Shown one piece after another: positions 8,076 to 15,300 of a stretch of 35,554 nt of DNA. The notes beneath the pieces are model-generated. The model saw nothing but the letters and a program-made list of their open reading frames with translations. It ran no database searches and was not told the origin of the DNA. The stretch is from Erysipelotrichaceae bacterium (GTDB taxonomy: Bacteria; Bacillota_I; Bacilli_A; Erysipelotrichales; Erysipelotrichaceae). The stretch is taken from assembly GCA_017419165.1 (NCBI GenBank), contig JAFOLW010000070.1:1-35554 (forward strand). The letters run 5' to 3'. The stretch's first letter is position 1. The number at the start of each line of letters is the position of its first letter. A program made the position numbers and the translations under genes.

Positions 8076-8122
8076 TTGTAAAAACGGATAAATGTATTAT
8101 AATCAAGTTAGCAAAAACTAAC
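8076..8122 (+). promoter_or_regulatory. promoter and palindromic operator of the HMA gene
   Basis: TTGTAA (8076-8081) and TATAAT (8098-8103) are 16 bases apart. Just downstream, over the expected transcription start, lies the inverted repeat GTTAG (8107-8111), six bases, CTAAC (8118-8122). A repressor bound there would block initiation. Its sequence is loosely like DtxR/MntR-family metal-responsive sites, which would fit a metal-binding gene product, but that is an inference. Confidence 0.55.
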
Positions 8123-8135
8123 CAGGAGGCAGGAT

Positions 8136-8387
8136 ATGTATAAGACGACACTGAAGATCGACGGAATGATGTGCGGGATGTGCGAGGCACATATCAACGA
8201 TGTCATAAGAAAGAATGTGAAGGATGCAAGGAAAGTCTCGTCTTCCCATTCCAAGGGCATCTCCGTTTTTGAGTCGGAGGCTCCGGCGGATGAAGCGATG
8301 CTTCGTGAGGCGATCGCGCAGACCGGTTATGAACTGACCGATGTCAAGGTCGAAGAAGTACAGAAAAAGAAATGGGGTCTATTTTAG
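8136..8387 (+). CDS. heavy-metal-associated (HMA) domain protein
   Basis: An 83-residue stand-alone HMA/ferredoxin-like domain. The metal site is GMMCGMCEAH, with Cys13 and Cys16 in the CxxC arrangement that binds Cu(I) or other thiophilic metals in CopZ-like chaperones and P-type ATPase N-termini. The second half carries AIAQTGYELTDVKVEE, the usual final strand. Lys/Trp residues extend the tail. Start set by CAGGAGGC before the ATG. It is followed after 3 bases by an ATC-hydrolase-family gene, and no metal ATPase is next to it. A chaperone or sensor role is inferred. Confidence 0.8.
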   Translation: MYKTTLKIDGMMCGMCEAHINDVIRKNVKDARKVSSSHSKGISVFESEAPADEAMLREAIAQTGYELTDVKVEEVQKKKWGLF

Positions 8388-8390
8388 GCG

Positions 8391-9023
8391 ATGAAGTACA
8401 GCGGCATGCCTTCTGTGATGTGGTCCTTGTTCGTGTCTTCGTTTGAAAAGGCACTGACAGATGTCTTCCGGATAAGAGATGAGGAAGCAAAGAGGATCTC
8501 AAAACAGGCGAAGGCGGAGTATCGAAGGATCATCGAAAGTCTTCCGGAATTTGAAAAGGGCGACCGTTTCAAGATGAACATCGTTTCCTGTGCGATGTTT
8601 GCCGGCTTCTGCAGGCAATTTCGTCCTTTGCCGGATGTGAAAGATCTGACGGAATTCTATAAACAGGGGATGATGAATCGAAAGATGAAGCTGTTCTGCA
8701 AGGTCAGCGGGCTTAAGAAGTTTTCCAAGAGAGACCGGCAGGGAATGGCGGCGACGGCGAAGTTCAGGGCGGCGGACCGCAATCCGTATTCCTGGAACAT
8801 GGAATATCTTCCTTATGAAGACGGATCGGGCTATGAGGCGAGGTTCACGAAATGCGGGATCTGCACCTTGATGAAGGAGCTTGGTCTGAAGAATGCGATC
8901 CCGGCCATGTGCCGCCTGGACTATACGATGGCGGAAGCGGGCGGTGTCTGCGACTTCGTCAGGAAATATACGCTTGCCTCAGGCGGTCCGTACTGTGACT
9001 GCGGGTATAGGAAAAAGCGGTAG
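8391..9023 (+). CDS. L-2-amino-thiazoline-4-carboxylate hydrolase family protein
   Basis: A 210-residue protein resembling the ATC hydrolase family (PF14196). The C-terminal half has ARFTKCGICTLMKELGL, then AIPAMCRLDYTMAEAGG and ASGGPYCDC; the ordered cysteines and the Leu-Asp-Tyr motif are characteristic. The founding enzyme opens thiazoline rings en route to cysteine, but most members have no tested activity and may bind metals or cofactors through their cysteines. Pairing with a CxxC metal-binding protein three bases upstream supports a thiol or metal connection. The ribosome site is weak, so translation may be coupled. Confidence 0.75.
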   Translation: MKYSGMPSVMWSLFVSSFEKALTDVFRIRDEEAKRISKQAKAEYRRIIESLPEFEKGDRFKMNIVSCAMFAGFCRQFRPLPDVKDLTEFYKQGMMNRKMKLFCKVSGLKKFSKRDRQGMAATAKFRAADRNPYSWNMEYLPYEDGSGYEARFTKCGICTLMKELGLKNAIPAMCRLDYTMAEAGGVCDFVRKYTLASGGPYCDCGYRKKR

Positions 9024-9049
9024 TTCTCGTATCCTGTCTGTTCTATGGG

Positions 9050-9074
9050 CTCCGTCTTCACCGATGGAGTTTTT
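9050..9074 (+). terminator. intrinsic terminator of the HMA-ATC hydrolase pair
   Basis: CTCCGTC (9050-9056), loop TTCACC, GATGGAG (9063-9069; one G-U pair), then TTTTT. An in-frame ATG at 9045 for the next gene lies within this element, which argues against that start. Confidence 0.6.
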
Positions 9075-9107
9075 AGTTGCGGTAGAATGGAAAGGGGGAG
9101 ATTTTGT

Positions 9108-9737
9108 ATGAAAGACAACGAGAAAAACAGGAAGCTGAGTGAAAGCGAACAAAGAAGACTGAGGGATTATCAGGCTCTGTGTGAACAGATGAAAGAAAAA
9201 GGCTATCGGGTCAGGGAACTGACGGTATCGATCGTCAAAGCCAATCTGTTTGTGGCGGCCGCTGCCGTACCGGTCATCGGCTTAGGCATGTTTCTGTTCT
9301 TTTTCTTTCATCGGGATGCGCCTTTCCGCATGATGAACGGCATCGTTTTCTTATTCGCCGTATTGGCACTGACCGTAGTTCATGAACTCATCCACGGGCT
9401 GACCTGGTCGGTCTTTTCCAAAGATCACTTCAAGGATATCGAATTCGGTTTCATGAAGGAGTATCTGACGCCGTACTGCACCTGCAAAGTGCCTTTGAAG
9501 AAGAAGGGCTATGTCCTGGGAACACTGATGCCTTTGATCACATTGGGGATACTTCCGGCTGTCTTTGCCTTGATCGTCGGAAATCCGGATCTTCTGATCC
9601 TTGGCCTGGTCATGATCCTGTCGGCCGGAGGCGATGTCCTGATCGTATTGCAGCTGTTAAGGTACAAGACGGATGCGAAAGACATCGTTCTGCTGGATCA
9701 CCCGACGCAGGCCGGGCTGGCAGTCTTTGAAAAATAG
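9108..9737 (+). CDS. DUF3267 membrane putative zinc metallopeptidase
   Basis: A 209-residue protein. After a charged N-terminal region (1-40) come hydrophobic helices at about 44-66 and 76-92, then HELIH at residues 92-96, the HExxH zinc-peptidase signature that marks DUF3267 proteins, and two further helices at about 137-158 and 160-182. This layout recalls intramembrane or membrane-linked zincins of the site-2-protease type. Cys124 and Cys126 lie in TPYCTCKVPL, a motif commonly seen in the family. The ATG at 9108 is preferred: GGGGGAG lies 7-8 bases upstream, and the upstream ATG at 9045 overlaps the preceding terminator. The substrate is unknown. Confidence 0.75.
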   Translation: MKDNEKNRKLSESEQRRLRDYQALCEQMKEKGYRVRELTVSIVKANLFVAAAAVPVIGLGMFLFFFFHRDAPFRMMNGIVFLFAVLALTVVHELIHGLTWSVFSKDHFKDIEFGFMKEYLTPYCTCKVPLKKKGYVLGTLMPLITLGILPAVFALIVGNPDLLILGLVMILSAGGDVLIVLQLLRYKTDAKDIVLLDHPTQAGLAVFEK

Positions 9738-9757
9738 TTCATTCTTTTTCTTATAAT
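9727..9757 (+). promoter_or_regulatory. putative promoter of the ZIP gene
   Basis: TTGAAA (9727-9732) and TATAAT (9752-9757), 19 bases apart, precede AAGGAGGT and the ZIP start at 9790. Confidence 0.4.
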
Positions 9758-9789
9758 GAGTCATCAGTGATAAAACAAGGAGGTATGCA

Positions 9790-10572
9790 ATGGATAGGGA
9801 AACGATCATCGGCTTACTGATCCCGTTCTTAGGAACGACGGCCGGAGCGGCTTGCGTCTTTTTCATGAAAAACAAACTCAGTGATGAAGTGGAAAAGGCA
9901 TTGAGCGGTTTTGCAGCCGGTGTCATGGTGGCGGCATCGATCTGGTCTTTGATCATTCCGGCGATGGAACAGTGTGAAGATATGGGAAAGCTTTCTTTTT
10001 TACCGGCGTTCATCGGTTTTTGGATCGGTGTTTTGTTTCTGTTGGTCCTGGACCACATCATCCCGCACTTGCATATCCATTCTGATCATCCGGAGGGTCT
10101 TTCGGCCAAGCTGGCCAGGACGACGATGATGGTCCTGGCGGTGACGCTGCACAACATACCGGAGGGGATGGCAGTCGGTGTCGTCTATGCCGGTTTCCTG
10201 GCCGGTTCTTCTTCGATCAGTGCTTCCGCTGCTTTGGCTCTGGCGTTGGGCATCGCCATTCAGAACTTTCCGGAAGGGGCGATCATCTCGATGCCTTTGC
10301 ATGCGGAGGGAAAATCCAAGAGATCTTCTTTCTTTCTGGGAGCTTTGTCCGGTGTCGTTGAACCGATCGGTTCCCTGCTGACGATCTTTGCCTCCTCCTT
10401 GCTGGTACCGTATATGCCGTATCTGCTGAGTTTTGCGGCCGGTGCCATGATGTATGTCGTCGTGGAAGAGCTGGTGCCGGAGATGGCAAACGGCGAACAT
10501 TCCCATGCGGGAGTCTTATTGTTTACCGTCGGTTTCACGCTGATGATGGCGCTGGATGTCGCTTTATCGTAA
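9790..10572 (+). CDS. ZIP family metal transporter
   Basis: A 260-residue protein with about eight hydrophobic helices. Helix 4 carries HNIPEGMAVG (from residue 121) and helix 5 IQNFPEGAII (from 157), the paired metal-binding motifs of the ZIP family (ZupT/GufA subgroup). The loop between helices 3 and 4 has the His-rich string HLHIHSDH (93-100), often a metal-sensing or binding loop. These proteins usually bring Zn2+ or other divalent metals into the cell. AAGGAGGT lies six bases before the ATG. The stop codon is followed one base later by the next gene, so the two are probably co-expressed. Confidence 0.9.
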   Translation: MDRETIIGLLIPFLGTTAGAACVFFMKNKLSDEVEKALSGFAAGVMVAASIWSLIIPAMEQCEDMGKLSFLPAFIGFWIGVLFLLVLDHIIPHLHIHSDHPEGLSAKLARTTMMVLAVTLHNIPEGMAVGVVYAGFLAGSSSISASAALALALGIAIQNFPEGAIISMPLHAEGKSKRSSFFLGALSGVVEPIGSLLTIFASSLLVPYMPYLLSFAAGAMMYVVVEELVPEMANGEHSHAGVLLFTVGFTLMMALDVALS

Positions 10573-10573
10573 G

Positions 10574-11116
10574 ATGGACAGCATTTTCAATGTTTTGATC
10601 CTTCTGGCGGAGATCCCGGGATTTTACATCGTTTTGAAGAAGGACGGTTTGAAAACGTTCGTCTATTACACGGAGATCGCCAATCTGCTGGCTTCGATCG
10701 CATCTTTGATCTATCTGATCGATCCGCTCAAGGCATCGGTGCTTCGTTATACGGCGACATGCATGTTGACTCTGACGTTTCTGACGGTGGTCTATGTATT
10801 GGGTCCGGCGGACGGTTATAAGCGGCAGCTGCTCGATGAGAATTCTTTTTACCAGCATGTCCTTGTCCCGTTTTTGTCCTTCGTATCCTATGTATTTATG
10901 GAAGGACATCGGTCTTTATGGCCTGTTCCAATCATTCTGTCGATGGCTTACGGTTCTTTCATGTTTTATATGAACGATATCAAAAAGATCGACGGTCCTT
11001 ATCCTTTCTTCAAAACGAAGGAACAGGGCTATAAGGCATCGATCCTCTGGTTTACGGTATTATTCATTTTGATCTTATCCGTTTCCCTACTCGTGAAGTT
11101 CCTTGCGGGAGAATAA
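10574..11116 (+). CDS. Pr6Pr-like integral membrane protein
   Basis: A 180-residue protein with about six hydrophobic helices. YYTEIANLL, then a conserved-looking YQHVLVPFLSF and IDGPYPFFK near the C-terminus fit the bacterial Pr6Pr/FAR-17a-like membrane family, whose biochemical role in bacteria is not settled. An ATG at 10556 would give 6 more residues overlapping the ZIP gene; neither start has a visible ribosome site, so translation is probably coupled to the ZIP gene. Its 3' end overlaps the converging minus-strand gene by 30 bases. Confidence 0.6.
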   Translation: MDSIFNVLILLAEIPGFYIVLKKDGLKTFVYYTEIANLLASIASLIYLIDPLKASVLRYTATCMLTLTFLTVVYVLGPADGYKRQLLDENSFYQHVLVPFLSFVSYVFMEGHRSLWPVPIILSMAYGSFMFYMNDIKKIDGPYPFFKTKEQGYKASILWFTVLFILILSVSLLVKFLAGE

Positions 11117-11854
11117 GAATCGTTTCTCTATAATATATATAAGGAAAGAAACAAGGATGATCGAACTGAGATAGACGATGATCCCGGTAACTATCCCGTA
11201 GCACACGGCGATGTCATGAAAGACGGGCTGGGTGGTCGGATAGGCTAAAGTGATATAGAACATATTGGGTTCGATATGGATATCGTTGAATAGAAGATGG
11301 GAAACGACGTTGATCGCTTCGGCGATGAGCGCCATAATAACGAACAGACAGAAGGAAGGTAAAAAGCTTACCTTCTTTCTTTTTTTCAGGATCAGTATCG
11401 AAAGCATGGCTTCAAAAAGGATAAGGCCGTGATAGGCAAAGGAATGGACGAATAAAACGATCTGATCTCTCAGCATGTCGTAAGGAAGGATCAGCGCCAT
11501 GAGATCGGAGAATAAGGAAAAGGTCGCCAAAAAGACCAGAAGGGCATTCTGCAGCTTCTCTTTTTTGAAATAGGTCACCAGAAAAGAGCAGTACATCGCC
11601 ATGGAACATAACTGCCAGGGGAAGAACCACAGATTCAGCCTGCGTTCAAAAACATAGATATAGCAGAACCATTGTTTGAAGACTTCCGCCAGGATCATGA
11701 ACAGACCCGAATGATGTAAAGCATTCAAAAGCTGCTTCTCGTTTTTGCCTTTGAAGCATACGAAAGCATAAAGATTCATCACGAAGATCATCGCTAATGC
11801 CAGGATATGCATGGATCCGAATAATTGCGGCGTATGTGAAAAACAGATCCCCAT
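11087..11854 (-). CDS. YwaF family (TMEM164-like) membrane protein
   Basis: A 255-residue protein with seven to eight hydrophobic helices. The start QLFGSMHILAL and the middle LWFFPWQLCSMAMYCSF and PTTQPVFHDI correspond to the YwaF family, whose eukaryotic relative TMEM164 acts as a lipid acyltransferase; the bacterial function is not established. On the minus strand TATAAT ends exactly six bases before the ATG and no Shine-Dalgarno fits, so the transcript is probably leaderless. Family alignment supports this ATG and not the later Met15. It overlaps the end of the plus-strand gene by 30 bases. Confidence 0.75.
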   Translation of the reverse strand: MGICFSHTPQLFGSMHILALAMIFVMNLYAFVCFKGKNEKQLLNALHHSGLFMILAEVFKQWFCYIYVFERRLNLWFFPWQLCSMAMYCSFLVTYFKKEKLQNALLVFLATFSLFSDLMALILPYDMLRDQIVLFVHSFAYHGLILFEAMLSILILKKRKKVSFLPSFCLFVIMALIAEAINVVSHLLFNDIHIEPNMFYITLAYPTTQPVFHDIAVCYGIVTGIIVYLSSIILVSFLIYIIEKRFLFSRKELHE

Positions 11855-11860
11855 ACCAAA

Positions 11861-11866
11861 ATTATA
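11861..11866 (-). promoter_or_regulatory. -10 element giving a leaderless YwaF transcript
   Basis: On the minus strand TATAAT is followed by TTTGGT and then the ATG, placing the expected +1 on the A of the start codon. Confidence 0.5.
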
Positions 11867-12045
11867 GAGGAATCACGGATGAATCGTAAAAAAACGGTCT
11901 TTTTGCAGTAAAAAGATCTATTTTTTCGTCTCGGACAGGTCAAAACAGGAAAAGAATGACGTCTGTCCCTGACGATTTCATTATTTGCGCATTTTCTGTG
12001 AAAAATCAATAAAAATGGCTAAAAAACCGCCAGTACCTCAATATT

Positions 12046-12074
12046 TTGACCGATTATTATACTATATAAATAAT
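12046..12074 (+). promoter_or_regulatory. putative promoter of the surface protein gene
   Basis: TTGACC (12046-12051) and an AATAAT-like -10 (12069-12074) 17 bases apart in a very AT-rich stretch. This would give a 5' leader of about 230 bases. The -10 is weak, so the exact start is uncertain. Confidence 0.35.
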
Positions 12075-12183
12075 ATATTGATGTTGCAGATATGTTGCGG
12101 CTGTTTCGATAAACTATGATCGAACAATGATGGGGAAACGAAGTTATTTCCTGCTTCAGATCATCCCATACCGGATCGAAAAG

Positions 12184-12205
12184 CTCACATATGCGGTTAT
12201 GTGAG
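12184..12205. repeat. 8-bp perfect inverted repeat in the surface-protein leader
   Basis: CTCACATA (12184-12191), six bases, TATGTGAG (12198-12205). It is not followed by a T run, so it is more likely an operator or RNA stem than a terminator. Confidence 0.6.
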
Positions 12206-12308
12206 ATTTCTGCGGATATGGACACAAAATGATCAAGGAATACAAAATTTCAATTATTGTGTCGAATAGTATTTTACCGAAACAGTTAATAGTTAAGGAG
12301 GAAAAGAA

Positions 12309-15300
12309 ATGAAAGGAGTTTTAAGCAAGATCCTCAGGCTGGTGTTTGCCGTACTGTTGATCATCAACACGATTCCTAGAAATCTGTATGCCGATGGCGA
12401 AGAGCCTGTCGCAGATGTACAGGAACCGATCGTTGAGCCAGCGGCAGATCCGGAACCGGAACCAGAACCTGCTCCGGAACCTGAGCCTGTCAGCGAAGCG
12501 CAGCCGAATGCGCCGCCGGCAGAACCTGCTGCGCCTGCAGAGCCCGAACCTGTCAAGGAAGAGCCCGCGCAAGTCAAGCAGGAAGAGGCAAAGCCTGCGG
12601 AAGAACCGGTGAAGGAAACAGCGGAACCTGCAAAGGAAGAGGCTGCTGAACCGGTCGAGGAAAAAGCGGCGGAAAAGGCTGAAGAAGAAAAGACAGAAGA
12701 TGTCAAGACCGAAGCAGTCGAAGAAGCCAAAGAAGTAACTGAACTCCCTGCTAAAGAAACCGAAAATGTTTCAGAATCTGAAAAAGCAGATGAAAATGCT
12801 GAAGCAGAAGAAGCTGAAGAAGTCACTTATGTGATCTATTTCGAAGCTTCAGATAACGGTCTGGTCTTAGTCGACGGTAATGATCCGATCAAGAAGGAGA
12901 CCAAGACTAAGCAGGAAGTCAAGAAAGCAGAAGAGATCAAAGCTGTTACAGCTGAAGCAAACGAAGGTTTTGAGTTTGAAGAATGGCAGCTCAACGGTGC
13001 TACTTTCTCTAAAGAAGCGACCTTAAGTGCCGGACAGATCGAACTCAAGGACCAGGACAGATATACCGCGCTGTTCAAAGAAGTCGTTGAAGAAGCTGAA
13101 AAGGAAGAGATCCCGGAAAGCGAAGAGATCAAGGAAACCGAAGAAGAAAAAGAAGCTGAGATCTTTAAGATCTATTTTGAAGCTGCAGAACACGGAACGA
13201 TCATTGCGGAGGCAGAAGGTGCCGAAGCAGCTGCTGCGTTCTATGTGGAAGCTGAGAAAGCGGAAGACCTGGTCTCTGTCACTGCAAATGCAGAAGAAGG
13301 CTATGAGTTTGCCGAATGGCAGAAGAATGGCGAACATTTCTCTGAAGAAGCAAAACTCGACGCTTCTTTGATCGAACTCAAAAATGAAGACAAGTATACT
13401 GCAGTCTTCAAAGAGATCGAAGTCATCGAAGAAGAAGTCGAAGAAGAGACTGCTCCGGCAGGTGAATTCTCCGGATCGACCAATAACGTAAATGTTAAGG
13501 TCGTCTATGAGAAGGACACTTTCCCGAAGGGCACAGAGATGGTCGTCACTTCAGTCAATGCAGATTCTATCCGTGAAGTTGTCAATGATGTAACAGAAGG
13601 TGAAGTTGAAAAGATCAAAGCTGTCGATATCACGTTCTGGTATAAGGGCGAAGAAATCCAGCCGGCAAATCCGATCTCTGTCTCCATGAGAGCTTCCGGC
13701 TATGATGACAGTAAGGAACAGAGCATCGTTCACATCTCCAATGACGGTGAGGCAGAAGTTATTGCCTCAGCTGCATCCAGCGGTGGAATAGCAGAATCAG
13801 AATTCGCTGCCGATCACTTCTCGATCTATGCGGTCGTTGAAACCGGCGAAGATGCCAGGTTAGAAGTTATCTTTATGAATGACAATAGTAAAGTTGCTTC
13901 AATTTTTGTAAAGAAAAAAGATGCGACTTTAGGTCATGTTAACGATATTCTTTATGATCCTGGTGTAGGCAATATTGAAAGCGGAGTATTGTTTGAAGGC
14001 TGGGTCACTGATCCTGAATACGATGCAGATGATGCAGCTATGACGATTGCGGATGTTCGTACTAAAGTTATAGAAAAACTCAATGCCGGAATTTCGCAAG
14101 ACGGTGAGAGTGTCAAGTATTATGCGAAACTTGTAAGGCAATATAACATCACATATCTAGATGGCAAGGAAACATCATTGGGTATGACATCTCTTAAAAT
14201 CCGAGCTGATGAAGAGAGTACAAAAGTCAGTTACACTGTAAACCAGGCTTATACTCCTGATGCAGAAGAAGATTTTGAAGGATGGAAAGTGTCTCTTGGC
14301 GGTACAAACATTGAGGGACATACCGAAGGAAAGATCTATCCGAATGGAACCACAATTAATGTTACGGGAGACGTGATATTTGCTGTAAATGCTCCGAAAG
14401 GACATTGGATCGTATTCCATGAGAACGGTGGCACATATGTTTCTCCGCAATTTGTAAAAGATGGAGAAAACAGCAGAGAGCCAAATATAGCCATGATCAA
14501 AAATGGTTATCAATTTGGAGGCTGGTATTCTGATTCGGCTTTCGAAGAAGAATTTGAATTTGGTAAAACCGTATCTGATACAACGCATATTTATGCAAAA
14601 TGGAATAAAAACGAGACAGCTAATTACACCATCCTTATATGGAAACAGAATGTCAATGATGCAAAAAATGCTGCAGACAGTGCTAAAACATATGATTTCG
14701 TAAAAGCGATATCCGGAACAGGCAATGTCGATGAATATATTGACACAAGTGATGCCAGATTGAGCGGACAAGATCTTGTAGGTTTTCATTTCAGAGAGGC
14801 TCAGGAAGATGTTCTTATTACTCCGGAAGGATCTGCGGTAGCAAGCGTCTATTATGACAGAAATCTGATTACATTAACATTCCAGTATCGTCGATACGGG
14901 AGATGGAATACTCAAGCAACAATGACCGGTCTTTATGGCTCCACTCTTGCAAGCAACGGATATACTTGGCCGACAAACAGATGGTGGTATGATGGCTACT
15001 ATGAAGATTATTGGGGCGATTATCACGGCTCAGGAACTAGAACGACTTATTTGGATGCCTTCATATTAAGCAACGGAGAAAACAATCAGACTTTCTATGG
15101 CTTTGATGGCGGTGGAAGTAATACAGTTCATTTCTTACAGCAAAATGCAGATGGAAACGGCTATACCGAAAAAGCAACTGTAACTACCTCAAACGGAACG
15201 TTCTATATTTCCGATAAGTTTTCAGGTTTCAAACCTGTTTCATACAGTAAAAATAATGTAAATTGGAATGACTTGAGTCCGACACCAGATGAGGATGGAT

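Larger units (their letters stand above)
11855..12308. other. 454-base gene-free leader region of the surface protein
   Basis: AT-rich and without a convincing gene. It holds an extended hairpin at 11926-11975 (arms TCGTC/GACGA, GGACAG/CTGTCC and GTCA/TGAC, separated by a 2x2 internal loop and a 2-base bulge), a candidate promoter at 12046-12074, and a perfect 8-bp inverted repeat at 12184-12205. A further broken repeat (GACACAA at 12221, TTGTGTC at 12257) lies near the start codon. AGTTAAGGAGG provides the ribosome site for the 12309 gene. No known riboswitch signature was recognised. Confidence 0.6.

Noticed and set aside
12019..12225. 68-codon minus-strand frame in the surface-protein leader
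   Set aside because: It starts with GTG without a ribosome site, is low in hydrophobic or domain pattern, and lies in an AT-rich regulatory region.
14175..14789. 204-codon minus-strand frame inside the surface protein gene
   Set aside because: Antisense shadow of a continuous, repeat-matching plus-strand frame; no ribosome site or recognisable domain.
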